NCBI RefSeq assembly: GCF_051014685.1
Contig: NC_135060.1
Coordinates: forward strand, 8,184,001 to 8,248,000
Length of the DNA: 64,000 nt
Origin: Ptiloglossa arizonensis
Taxonomy: Eukaryota > Arthropoda > Insecta > Hymenoptera > Colletidae
Direction of reading: 5' to 3'
Under the pieces are notes generated by a model. That model was not told the DNA's origin and did no database searches. It worked only from the letters and a program-made list of their open reading frames with translations. The translations under genes and the position numbers were made by a program. Numbering within the stretch: the stretch's first letter is position 1; each line of letters opens with the position of its first letter. Positions 36,879 to 48,186 of this stretch are shown here, in pieces.

Positions 36879-38350
36879 AATGTAAGGAGGATCGTCGGTA
36901 CGAACATTGTTGCATTTTGTATGAAAATACCACCGTGTATAACTCGCGATAATTGAATATTTCAACTACGTATTTATAGCCTAAGGTCAATGGAAATCGC
37001 GCTTGTGTCTCGGGGGAGGCGGATAAACGTCAGGTGAAGGACGCACGTGTTTGGCCCATTTCGATGAGCAAAACGCGACTTCGACTGACAAATCGATTCG
37101 CATACTTTACGTGATGTTTTGTACTACCTAACGAACTAGGTAGTAAGTTGGTACCAGGACTAGGCACAGCTTGCAAGAGGTAAAAGATAGAAACAGTTTA
37201 ACGCACCATTCATGTGCATCTACTTCGATAGTAGAGGTGTTTTGGAAATTTTAGAGTTCTTTTTTTTTCTGTAACGATCCTATATATTTTTCGTCTCTTT
37301 ATTCTTTACAATAAAAGAAATTGAGACACTCGAATCGAAAATCGATCATCTTGGAACATATCTGAATTTTATTTTCTCGATATTGTATCTGGATCGAAGA
37401 ATTAATGTAGATTCTTTTAAATATAGTATTATTTTGCTAAGATGATCAGTCTACTAAATAAAATGTATAGTTACATTTATAACATGTATAGTACATAAAT
37501 GATTTGAAAAATCAAAGGTGACATTGAATTTTCGACACGTTTCCATTTCCAGATTAAACAAATACACACGTGCATTGCTCGATGTCGTTGAATTTGTCTT
37601 TTACAGGTTCGTAGAGCCACAGTTTGATCCACTTGCATGGAACACCGTATAATAAGAACACAGAATGAAAAGTTGCGGAAACTTGGTTCGCGTCGACCTT
37701 TACTACAGTCTCTGTAACTTTTAATTCCGCTTCGTTATTAGCGCAGAGACCCACGGATTTCATCCGTAGGATTTTCAACGATAATTGGATGTGAAAATTA
37801 CCGGATTATCGTTCCCATCGAGATTAGAAAAGTGAATATTTCATGCGCGATGCGCTCGTATCTTCCAACGAAAAAGCTTTTATACCAGCCGCGTAAATTG
37901 TTCGTGCTGGATAAAGGATTCGTGCCCTTGGAGGGTTACCAATACGTAGCAATTTTTTACACGAATGCGAGAAAACGTGGAAAAATATTTCCCGGCTAAT
38001 GAATAAATAAACGAATTCCTGAACGCGACGGTACTGATCGATAATCCAGTTACTTTACCTTCTAATTTTCACGTATCGAAAACCGTAAGAATTAATTCAC
38101 TCGATTGTAACTTTTCTTCGATAGATTAATTATTTATAAAACGAGTATCACTCGCTTATACGATTATTCCTAAAAAAGAACACGGATCGAAGAGTCGAAG
38201 AGAAATTAAATTCGAGGAAAAATTTGCACATCGAATCGAATCTCTCCTAACAACAAAAATGAAAAACAGTTCAATCTCCCGACGATATCAACGAGAAAAA
38301 TATAGATTATAATAAGTTGCTCGATAAATATCGTCGTTCGATAAGAAACG
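36879..38350. other. Non-coding stretch
   Basis: No gene is recognised. The interval 36960-37220 has ordinary composition and may be conserved. It includes a small perfect hairpin TACTACCTA-ACGAAC-TAGGTAGTA (37122-37145). Confidence 0.35.
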
Positions 38351-38525
38351 GAGCTATTAAGTTCGTCGTATTATATTTCTAAAAATGCTACTACTGTCAC
38401 AACGAACATACATGAATTTTCATCTACATCAATCGATTCGTTCGTACATTTACAATTGTTCAAAACAACAAAGTGTCATAGTATTTTTTCACAACGGAAA
38501 AAACGACACTATCGAACAACCTAGT
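38351..38525 (-). mobile_element. Mariner-like MITE, type A, inverted full-length copy
   Basis: It is in the opposite orientation to the copy at 19854. Its right end reads AACGACACTATCGAACAACC and its left end AGCTATTAAGTTCGTCGTAT. Read in reverse, the interior contains GTGAAAAAATACTATGACAC and TGTACGAACGAATCGA, as in the other copies. Confidence 0.65.
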
Positions 38526-38559
38526 ACTCTCCCATTTCCGTGTAAACTTACATTTAACC

Positions 38560-38655
38560 GCACAACGCGACCCATGCGACACCGTGGATCGCAACCGTGC
38601 ATCGAGGGATGCACGATGCACCGCGCGGATGCACGATGCACCGCGCGGTGCACGG
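38560..38655. repeat. Short tandem GATGCACGATGCACCGCGCG motif
   Basis: The 18-bp block GGATGCACGATGCACCGC is present twice with partial neighbours, forming a small self-complementary GCGCGGTGCAC tract. Confidence 0.6.
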
Positions 38656-39310
38656 AACTAGAAATCGCACGAATTTAACGCCAGGTTCTTGGGAATGGAA
38701 AAAAAAAGAAGGGAAAAAAAAGAGTAAATAAGCAGCAGCAATTTGCCGCGGCAGACGTTGAATTAGCGGCAGACTACGTGCTTTTCAACGGCCGGTGGAA
38801 GCGGCTGTCTGGGCCGGATGCGTAGGTTACGCGTCCCTGACCTAGGACGTCTTGATATTGCGAGAGAAGGGGGAAAAAAAAAGAAAAAAAAATACGAAGA
38901 AGAAGGAAAAAAAAGAAAAATAAAAAGAACGACGGAACCGACAAACGAGCGTGAAAGAACGGAGGGAAGCCCTCGAAGTTACGCATCGCCGCTAAAATCG
39001 TGGCAACAAAGAGACCGAGACAAAAGACCGATCGACACAAAAGTCTCTCGACTCGTTAAACGGGAAACACTGTCGTGATTCGGATCATCGAGGATGCTCG
39101 TGCATCGTTTCTCTCTCTCTCTCTTGAATTTATCCGCGAGAAAAGCTACGGGATCGCTCGTAAACAGCGACCGCTTCGAACAACGAACCGCTCGAAATGT
39201 TGCGACGCGGCGTCTACCGACGATAAAAATATCCCCGCGCGGATATTTCGAACGGTGCCAAAACGCTCGCGCGTTTCACGAGATCGCGATCGGGTACGCG
39301 CGAGTTGTCG
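38656..39310. other. Non-coding stretch with A-rich runs
   Basis: A-rich and GAAAA runs lie at about 38697-38730 and 38870-38930, and a CT run at 39109-39124. No gene is recognised. Confidence 0.4.
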
Positions 39311-39636
39311 GTTCGATCGATTTATCGATCATGGGATATTATTAGGTTTGAGAAATCTTAGCGATTAATTGAGAAAGTAGTATCGGTGAAATATTATGAA
39401 TGGAAATTTGTTCGAGAAGAAATGCAGATTTCTTTCCTCGTGCAATTATCCAAGTTGGAACGAACGGTTAGCGGTTCGATCGATTTATCGATCATGGGAT
39501 ATTATTAGGTTTGAGAAATCTTAGCGATTAATTGAGAAAATAGTATCGGTGAAATATTATGAATGGAAATTTGTTCAAGAAGAAATGCAGATTTCTTTAC
39601 TCGTACAATTATCCAAGTTGGGACGAACGACTAGTG
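39311..39636. repeat. Tandem duplication, two copies of 163 bp
   Basis: GTTCGATCGATTTATCGATC at 39311 recurs at 39474, and near-identical sequence follows through AATTATCCAAGTTGGNACGA in both. The few differences indicate a recent duplication. Confidence 0.9.
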
Positions 39637-39651
39637 GTTGGTGGGTTTCTC

Positions 39652-39720
39652 GATTTGAAAACTACAAGTAGAGTTTTGGAAAATTGTCATGAACGCGTGG
39701 AAATTGTGTTTTTTTTCTGT
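39652..39720. repeat. Dispersed repeat (copy 1)
   Basis: The block AAGTAGAGTTTTGGAAAATT followed by GCGTGGAAATTNTGTTTTTT recurs at 40716-40785 in the same orientation, about 1.06 kb away. Confidence 0.7.
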
Positions 39721-40715
39721 TTATCGGATAACGAAAGGGCCAAGGAAGTATAGCAGGAAGTATTGACTGAACAAAATTGAGAATACACTAAGGATTGAAT
39801 GTTAACTTTGACTCGGGTACGGGGAAAAGTTTGTATACAATTAACGATATGTATTTTCTTTTTAGGAGGGGTAGAAGAGTTCAATTTGGCGAATAATTAG
39901 TAGAGAGAAAAGAAATATTTATACGTAAGGATACTTAAGATACTTCGCCCTGTGTAATCTACACAAATTATGAAAAACAGTTTAATGTCTCTTTTTAATT
40001 CATTATCGTTTAAATATTATATATCCGTATTTCGAATATTTGCGAACGATCATCACAAAGAAACCTCTTGTTTCCCATTTTCGATTATTTTTTAAACAAC
40101 CAGTGGTCAAATTTTCCGATTGTACTAAAAATTTCCGTCCAACCTGTAACGCAACGATACATTACCACGGTATAACTTACGTTCGTCTTCTTACCACCGA
40201 TCGAACTCATTTGCTTTTCTCTTTCGCTCTCGTATCGATTTTCTCGGTGTTCTCGCACACGCGTACGTCTCGTTAGCTCCGTGACTCTCGTACTGGCTGT
40301 AAACCAACCAACGGGGCGAAACCAAGATACACAATAACAGAGCAGCCAAACTGGTACGGTGAGTTTGACTTGGAACGGCCTTAAGCGGTCAACCAAGTTT
40401 ACGTAGACCTAACTATATAGCTCGAGGAACAGCCGCTGCGCGTCTGGCTCGGGTCTGGGTTAGATCCGCGCGAAGAGACAACAGGTAGAGATGGTGGGGG
40501 TAACGCCCCTATGTCCTTGAGCGACCAATTGATTTTACCGTGACTCCGTGCGATCTCACCGTTCTTTCTCCTCGACGATAGGTGCTCTTCACGAGAAGTC
40601 GTTCGCGCACAACAGGTGGTTATGGTCGCTCAACGCGAGACACTATTTCCACGGGAAATTATAAACGTTAACGGTACGGTTCTTCGTACGTTTGCTACGA
40701 AATTGCTATTTTTCA
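39721..40715. other. Non-coding stretch
   Basis: No gene is recognised. Frames of about 100 codons on both strands at 40040-40396 overlap each other and show no domain. Confidence 0.35.
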
Positions 40716-40785
40716 ATTCGAAAACCGCAAGTAGAGTTTTGGAAAATTGTCCCGAATGCGTGGAAATTTTGTTTTTTCATTTTCT
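40716..40785. repeat. Dispersed repeat (copy 2)
   Basis: This is the partner of 39652-39720. It ends about 60 bp before the MITE at 40844. Confidence 0.7.
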
Positions 40786-40843
40786 TTCAAATGAAATGTT
40801 TCATCGAAATATGTATACTATATTAACCCGATTCAGTGTACCA

Positions 40844-40967
40844 TTAGGTTGTTCGGAAAGTTATTTCGTTTTCCAAAGTATGGAGAATATATAATTTAAT
40901 CAAATGTTTATACAAATCGTGTTTCATTTTCACCAGAAAAAACGAAACGACTTTCCGAGCAACCTAA
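40844..40967. mobile_element. Mariner-like MITE, type B, intact (124 bp)
   Basis: The left terminus TTAGGTTGTTCGGAAAGTTA and the reverse complement of the right terminus match at 26 of 29 bases. The interior is about 65 bp and AT-rich. The right flank is TA, as expected for Tc1/mariner insertion, but the left flank is CA, so one side of the target duplication has changed. No coding capacity. Confidence 0.75.
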
Positions 40968-42306
40968 TATTTCCAATCGGGGAAAACTTCGTGATTTGGA
41001 ATTCAATTTAGAATTTAAATATTACGTTCCTGTGAAGTGTAAACGTACGTATGCGAAGTATATAAAAATGTTCCGTTCCAGATTAATTTTACGACTTAAA
41101 GAAGTCGTGAACCGCGAAAGAAACCTTCTTAACTCCTTGCCAATCCCGTGACTGTCAAGGACGAGACTGACGCTCTCTGATTGACTAGCCGTGACAGTCA
41201 CGGTCTTACGTGCAAACATACTTTTTACACAAAAAGTATACATCCCGTTACCACTCTAAATGAAATTTTCAGTTGCGTTTATAATTCATACTAACGTAAA
41301 ATATCATATACACATTTACACGTAATTCCTTTCACGTTTCACAATAAAAAGAACTTATTTACCTGCTTAAAGTCACTTTCTTAACATAAGAATACCACGA
41401 CCAATATATGAAAAAAAAAAAAACAAAACAAAAACAGATAGACACTTTGTGGAGCGATTTCGTAAAAATTGCAAGACAGGCAATTAATCAAGCGCTCATT
41501 GTAAACCTAAACGACTATCAGCGCGCAATTCTTTTCATCCCAGCGCCTCGACGAGCGTTCCAACGGAGACTGTTACCACGAAAGGGTTAAAATGAAAGAA
41601 AAACGTTGGAATCCATCGTACGTTATTCCACGATGACACTGGAAGCGATATTGTCGCATTATCGTCGCGAAATAGCGATCCGTTCGTCGCGTAGCTCACG
41701 TTTGCTTTAAATCGTCGTAACTCGTCAAGTAAACGGCGGTAGCTTTCGCGCTCGTTGAACATTTCCCTGGCGTTTTCCATTTTAGATTTATCTCCCGACC
41801 TTCCGACACGCGATTAAGGATCGCTCCGTACGTGCCGACGTTTCCGCGTGAATTCGTCGCCGCGAGTTCGACGCGCCGAGCGAAACTCGCGCTACCGCGA
41901 GGCTACGTGCTGAAAATCCGCAATAAGGCCGCGGTACGGGGCACGAAAGAAGCTGGAAGCCGGAGAGCCTACGGCCACGAAGGATAACACGGTGCCGGTG
42001 GTGTTTAAAATCGAACGGAAATCCAGTCGAACCGTCTACCGCCGTTACACCGGTTACTAATAATAGAGTAGATACCGAACGGATAGAAATACGACTTCCT
42101 TCGGCACTCTGTACCCTTCTGCGTCCCAAGAATAACGGGCTTCGCGTTCGAATCGCAGCACGACTGACGAAATAAGGGGTCAGGGCCAGCGATCCAATTC
42201 AAACGCGCGATAACAACGGGGCTATGAAACTGAAGACTGCTCATCGTTCGAAGATTGTGCATCATCGAAAGACATGGAATAAACCTTGCCCTCGCGAGTC
42301 GCCGAA
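40968..42306. other. Non-coding stretch
   Basis: No gene is recognised. The interval 41790-42260 is GC-rich with overlapping frames and no domain. An A-rich run lies at 41409-41428. Confidence 0.35.
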
Positions 42307-43195
42307 AACAAACCGTGGTACAGGAATGATGGTACTTGGATGAAATTGGTCGAACTTTGCACTGATACCATTTTCACCTACTGTGTCCCAAAGGTATTCA
42401 ATAGGATATGATGTATGTGGATCCATGTGTGAATAAACTGGAAAATCTAAGTCTAATATTCAAACTGAATACTTGTGTATCTTTCTACGGTTCAACTATG
42501 TGTTAAAGTCGAGTAGGTTCACAAAAATGACCCATAGTCCAGGAATGACAGTACCTGGATGAAATTGCTTGAACTTTGCCCTGATCTCCACTTTCACCTA
42601 CTGTATCCCAAAGCTATCCAATAGGATAAGATATAACATGTACATGGGTCTACATGTACAGAACATGTAGACCCATGTGCGAATAAACCGAAGAATCTAA
42701 GTCTAATATTCAAACTGAATACTTGTGTCTCTTGCTACGGTTCAACTATGTGTTAAAGTCGAGTAGATTCACCCATAGTCCAGGAATGACAGTACCTGGA
42801 TGAAATTGGTTGAATAAAGCTATTCAATAGGATATGGTATATGTAGACCCATGTGTGAATAAACTGGAGAATCTAAGTCTAATATTCAAACTGAATACTC
42901 GTGTCTCTTGCTAAACCTTCTTTTAGTAGGGTTCAACCATGTATTAAAGTCAAATAGATTCACAGAAACAATTCATAGTCCAGGAATGACAGTAACTGTA
43001 TGATATCGATTGAACTTTGCTCTGATCCCCACTTTCACCCACTATATCCCAAAGTTATCCAATAGGATAAGATATATGTAGATTCACGTGTGAATAAACC
43101 AGAGAATCTAAGTCTAACCTTCAAACTGAATACTTGTGTCTCTTGCTACACCTTCTTCTACTACGGTTCAACGAAGCGTTGGATATTGAGTAGAT
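42307..43195. repeat. Tandem repeat, four copies of about 200-240 bp
   Basis: Copies begin near 42307, 42531, 42771 and 42972 with CCATAGTCCAGGAATGACAG. Each contains AATCTAAGTCTAATATTCAA and GTTCAACTATGTGTTAAAGT. Copy 3 lacks about 40 bp around the CACTTTCACCTACTG block. Copy 2 has an inserted palindrome (see 42642-42678). Confidence 0.9.
42642..42678. repeat. Perfect 16-bp stem hairpin inside the tandem repeat
   Basis: ACATGGGTCTACATGT (42642-42657) pairs fully with ACATGTAGACCCATGT (42663-42678) across a 5-base loop. Other copies hold only one arm, so the second arm is an inverted local duplication. Confidence 0.85.
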
Positions 43196-43435
43196 TCAGA
43201 CGACACTTGTCTGTCGTCACGTGATGACTCTCTTAATAAAAGATTCATCTTCTTGGTAATCCTTAGTTGGAATTGTTCGAAATATTTAATTGGAATTGTT
43301 CGAAATATTTAATTGGATTCGTCCGATTTACGCGCTCGAAACGGGACAAGCTCCGCGAGCTTCCTCGTGAACGACTAGGTGCTTGTGTTTAGCGGGAAAA
43401 CTTTTCAACGAGCCCTCGTAAGTGTACACAATGGC

Positions 43436-43470
43436 TAATTGGGGCTCGAGAGAGAGAGAGAGAGAGAACG
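43436..43470. repeat. Short GA microsatellite
   Basis: A (GA)n run of about ten units at 43449-43467. Just upstream, at about 43268-43315, a 23-bp block (AATTGTTCGAAATATTTAAT) is duplicated in tandem. Confidence 0.7.
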
Positions 43471-43710
43471 TGCTCGCGCGAGGGAATTCTTACGCGCGTA
43501 ACACTCGTATCGACGATAAGTATTTTCCATAACGTGCTTTCCAGAATTCCGATAACAATTTCCGCTCGAGATCACCGCCACGATGTACGTACACGTTCGA
43601 ATACTTCTCGTTCGCGATCCAACGTTTCTCGTATTCTCGTGCGCCAATGATTTCAACAATGATGACAATCCAGCACGAAGAATCGTATCGGCACGATTCG
43701 ACGCGCAAAC

Positions 43711-44145
43711 TGAAAGAAGATTATTAGAAAGATAGAAATAAAATTACGTGTACGCAAAGTACGCAACACCGCGCAACATCGAGTACGCGAAATGAACCGT
43801 GATTTCGCGACAAAAGTGTTTTTACGAGAGGTATTTCAATCCCAGCTCTATAACTGAAAGAAGATTATTAGAAAGATAGAAGTAAAATTACGTGTACGCA
43901 AAGTACACAACAACGCGCAACATCGAGCTACGCGAAATGAACCGTGATTTCGCGACAAAAGCGTTTTTACGGGAGGTAATTCAATCCCAGCTCTATAACT
44001 GACATAAGATTATTAGAAAGATAGAAATAAAATTACGTGTACGCAAAGTACACAACACCGCGCAACATCGAGCTGCGCGAAATGAACCGGTGATTCGCGA
44101 CAAAAGTGTTTTTACGAGAGGTATTTCAATCCCGGCTCTATATCG
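43711..44145. repeat. Tandem repeat, three copies of 144-145 bp
   Basis: Unit starts lie at 43711, 43855 and 44000. Shared text includes AAATTACGTGTACGCAAAGT and TATTTCAATCCCRGCTCTAT. Identity is high. Confidence 0.9.
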
Positions 44146-44904
44146 GGGATAATAAGCTTCTCACGGAAACATCACCGATCGACTTCCAACCGAGTGAAAC
44201 CGGAGAGGAAACGTTCGCGATTTCGAACACCTACGTTCTGCGTTGAAAAGTATAGAAACCGTTCCAGGTTTCATCGAGGTTCGCGGCTACCGAGTACAAG
44301 AATAGCGTTAACTTTATCGAAGCTAACTTTCACCGGAAGAAACGGGCTGTCGTCAATTTTCACCGATTAAAAGACCAACGAGCGGCCAACAATTGAACCT
44401 AGCTCGCACCGATCTAGAAACTTGATACACCGAAACGTTTCGCGTCCCGACGTCCCACTCGATTTCGCGATACGCACGATAGGTAAGCACGTAACGTAGA
44501 TTGCTCGTTTCGTCGCCTCTGGATCGAATTAGCGAAAATTACGAGCGATGGATCGAACCTATTATCGGGCACGACCTCGTCGGCACGTGCTGTCGCTCAA
44601 CTCCGACAATGAACGAACCCCAGGGTATCGGATGCGACCTGGCAAGCTCGCGAACTCGTAAAACGAACAATCCTCAGATGTCACGTTCCACGATCGACCA
44701 TCGTCTCGCCTCGAATGGTACCACCCGCGTCATCATCGTGTTTCAGAATGCAAGTAATAACGACGATATTACGCGCGCGACACGACTACGACCAGACTAT
44801 TCGGACCCGCGACCATTCGACGTTATCTAATTGGTGCTCGCGGGACAAATTCTATGACGGGTGTCTATCGTTGCGTCGAGGACAGTTACCATTGAAGACG
44901 ATCC
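44146..44904. other. Non-coding stretch
   Basis: This is unique sequence. The frame at 44501-44830 (109 codons) has no recognised domain. Confidence 0.35.
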
Positions 44905-45450
44905 TCGACGCGTTGATCTTTCGCGGGAATTTTTCATATTTTAGAACGTACACGTCTTTAAGATCTTTTAGTTTAAATTGTAGCGCGAAGAGTTTGCCAC
45001 GCGTTGATTCTTCGCGGGAATTTTTCATATTTTTGGATATTCTTTTCTTTAAGATCTTCTATTTCAAACTGTAGCGCGAAGAGTTCGCCACGCGTTGATT
45101 TTTCGCGGAAATTTTTCATATTTTTGGAAATTCTTGTCTTTAAGATTTTCTATTTCAAACTGTAACGCGAAAAGTCTTCAATATGTTGACTTTTCGCGGG
45201 AATTTTTCAAATTTTAAAACGTTCTCGTCTTTAAGATTTTCTATTTCAAACTGTAGCGTGAAAAGTCTTCAATGCATTAACTTTTGGCGTCAATTTTTTT
45301 ATATTTTAGAATATTCTTCTTTTTAAGATCTTCTATTTCAAACTCTAGCGCGAAAAGTCTTCAATGCATTAACTTTTAGCATCAATTTATCCAATTTTAG
45401 GACGTCTTTAAGATTTTCTATTTCAATTTCTAACACAAAAAGTAGAAACA
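44905..45450. repeat. 91-bp tandem repeat, about six copies
   Basis: Unit starts lie at 44909, 45000, 45091 and 45182, exactly 91 bp apart, and continue less regularly to 45450. Shared text includes TTCGCGGGAATTTTTCATAT and TCTTTAAGATYTTCTATTTC. Divergence rises from left to right. Confidence 0.9.
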
Positions 45451-48174
45451 TTCAACTTCTCGGGGTACTCGTTGTTTAATTGACAACGGTAACGTTGTTT
45501 AAAAGTTTACGAGTATCATTTCTTGTAAGCGCGTTAAAGAAACTTTATAAGTCATCGATGACCGTCGTGACATTCAACCTGTCGAAGCGAAGTGAAAATT
45601 TACCAAGTGCATTCTATGCCTCGAAACTGGGGGAAAAAGTTTTCGATATCGTAGATCCATCGATCTCCTGTTTTTACAATAGTTTTAATACGATCGAACG
45701 ATACAACACGGTTTCAATTTTTCTATAATTTCGATGAAACCTTAACGATACGAATAAAGTTTCGAGCATTGGGAAATCTCGAAGGAAACATTTAAGGAAT
45801 TTTTAAGCACGATTGGTACAATTTACTGTAAAATCACGGTGTACGTATACGAGTGGCGTATTTGCATCCTCGGCACGAACACGATTGGAAAAAGTGTTTC
45901 GATGCAGATTCAGCGGTTCCTTGCAGAGACATTTTTACAGACCTGTCTAGCTATAAGTCAAAAAGTCAGGGTTAGATCGATACCAGTAGTTGCGTCCACC
46001 GCAGCCACCAATATAGAACGTTCTCTGTTCGAACGACGAAACTACTTTTTCCACGCTATCGTGATAGGTTAATGAGTACACATTTATGCGCAACAATATT
46101 AATCGAATCGATTACAATCTCCTGTGCCAAATATGCGACGATCGCTGAATAATTTAGAATCGGCTTCGTTTATAAACGACGATACGAGTTTCTATTCGAT
46201 TCAATTTAATTTCTCGATAAACGAAAAGTAAATATCCTTTGTGCACGATCCAAAGAAAAATTGATAAATTCACGAGTCAAAAGTCGTACACGGAGTCTAT
46301 TTGTATCTTGGAATGTTACGAAGTAAGTAAATAATTCATGTTGGTCATCGACCGAATCAACGAGGGTATACCTACTTATGAAAATTATTCGAATTCATGG
46401 AAGAAGGAAACTTTTCAACAAGCATACTGTTACGAAAGTTTATCAACTTCCCGGAAACTTCGATGAAATTTTCTACAAACACAAAAGATGTTCGTATCGC
46501 GTTAATTTTGTCATTTTATCGAGAACGCGTGTTTCCATAACCGAATAACAAATACTGCAATCTTTAACCATTAGTCAAGTCTCCTCGTCGAAACTGTTTT
46601 CGTAATCCCTGGTGCATCGAAGATACGAAAAACGTGAAATTACTCGCACATTTATCAACGATCGCGTACGAAAGTTTGAATTTATTCCGTCAGAAGGCAT
46701 TCCATTTTCCATCGAACAAACATATCGATTTCTACCACGCGATTCGACGACGTCCACGTAAAATTTGAGAAGCAGAAACCAACGAGACGTTTGATTTATC
46801 GACTGCATATTCCTAGCTACTCGGGGTATACTTCGGAGAAATTTTCTCGTAGCTACGCGACAGAAGCGTCTCAATTTATACCATCGTTTCTATTTACTCG
46901 TTTTGGCTACCGTGACTTCGTCTCAACAAGTTCCTTTCATCCACTTCCTGGTGCAACAACAGTGACAGCGTGCAACACCGTGCAAAAGAAATCTAGGGAA
47001 ATTACCAACGCGACTCACCGAACGGGTCTCGTGGCTTTTAATTAACAATATCCACGCGTCGTTTCGATAGTTTTCATTTCAATTGTTTGCTGAACGATCT
47101 TTCGTCTTCGCTCCAAGAATCTAAAGTGTAAGCGAGATTGTACTTGGCGAGGAGAAACAAAGAAAAATCGTCGTGAATGTACAACGTGACCTACGTTTCG
47201 TCTATTAATTATTAATCGCGTATTTTATACTCCTTCGATACGTTTCGTATTTACAATGTTGAGTTACAAGCACGAGGGAATGGTTCTTCTCGTCGTTCGG
47301 TGAGAATTTTTGCAAAATTATATTTCTTGAACTAGCGAGCGAAGACTCGAAACGACAATTCGAATTTATCTGTTCGATACTTTGAGTCTACTCGAGTTTA
47401 CTCGATACTTGAGTTTACTCGATACTCGAGTTTACTCAATACTCGGTTATACAAAATTGAATCTACTCGAAGTAGGTAACGTTTCGACTGATTTTCACTA
47501 TTTCCATCACAGTTCGAAGCTTCGACGAGAAGAGCGAACGAGATTCACCGAATGATCGTTTACCCTGTATGAAAATACCCCAATGAAAGTTAAAGTCGCG
47601 TGTTTTCCAATACGTAACTCCGTGAGAATACTAATACTTAATCGATGAGGTATTCCCGATGAAAGTGAGTTCGAGCTCTCGTCCCGAGTACTTTCGACAC
47701 ATTTTACGTGAACAAAACCGCGCGATGAAAATCACTCGGAAGGAAATCCGCGTTCCGATTCACTTCCATCGTGAGAACCACAACGATCCATCAACGAGAA
47801 TCTCGCGAAGATAATACGACAAGTACAGAAATATGAAAATTCATCTTTGTAAAAATTCGAACACAAAACGAACCCGAACAATCATATGGACGATTGAAGG
47901 TTCGTTCGAACAACATTGTAACGATCCGCAGAACCGGGGGACCACTGTGTGGATCGAACAACACCACCCTCTCGATGGTTAGGGGAGTGTTTGCGTGTAA
48001 CACGTGGACAGTGATAATCACTCCGGGACTCTATCGGGTACCGGTTCATTTTCTTAAGAACTCGCGAGCAAAGAGCTGGAATAATTCCGCGCGAGTTGGG
48101 GAGCCGGGTACGGTGTTCACCCGGTCTGGGTGAAAGCTACGTCATCCCGTTGGATGTGCTCCTCTCCCACGGGG
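45451..48174. other. Non-coding stretch downstream of the coding exon (probable intron of the minus-strand gene)
   Basis: Lying just past the exon's donor site on the minus strand, at least the right end must be intronic if the exon call is correct. No branch point or acceptor is certain. An ACTCGAGTTTACTCGATACT-type tandem of about 20 bp lies at 47385-47450. Nothing else is recognised. Confidence 0.5.
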
Positions 48175-48186
48175 ACTTACCTCGTC
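48175..48186 (-). promoter_or_regulatory. 5' splice donor ending the coding exon
   Basis: On the minus strand the sequence is GACGAG followed by GTAAGT. The break between 48181 and 48180 follows a complete Glu codon. The frame would otherwise run only 12 codons further, into a Gly/Arg-rich tail and a stop. Confidence 0.75.

Noticed and set aside
37122..37158. AGGTAGTAAGTTG resembles the let-7 microRNA, and a hairpin is adjacent
   Set aside because: The seed start differs (CTAGGTAG, not TGAGGTAG) and the stem is only 9 bp, far too short for a microRNA precursor.
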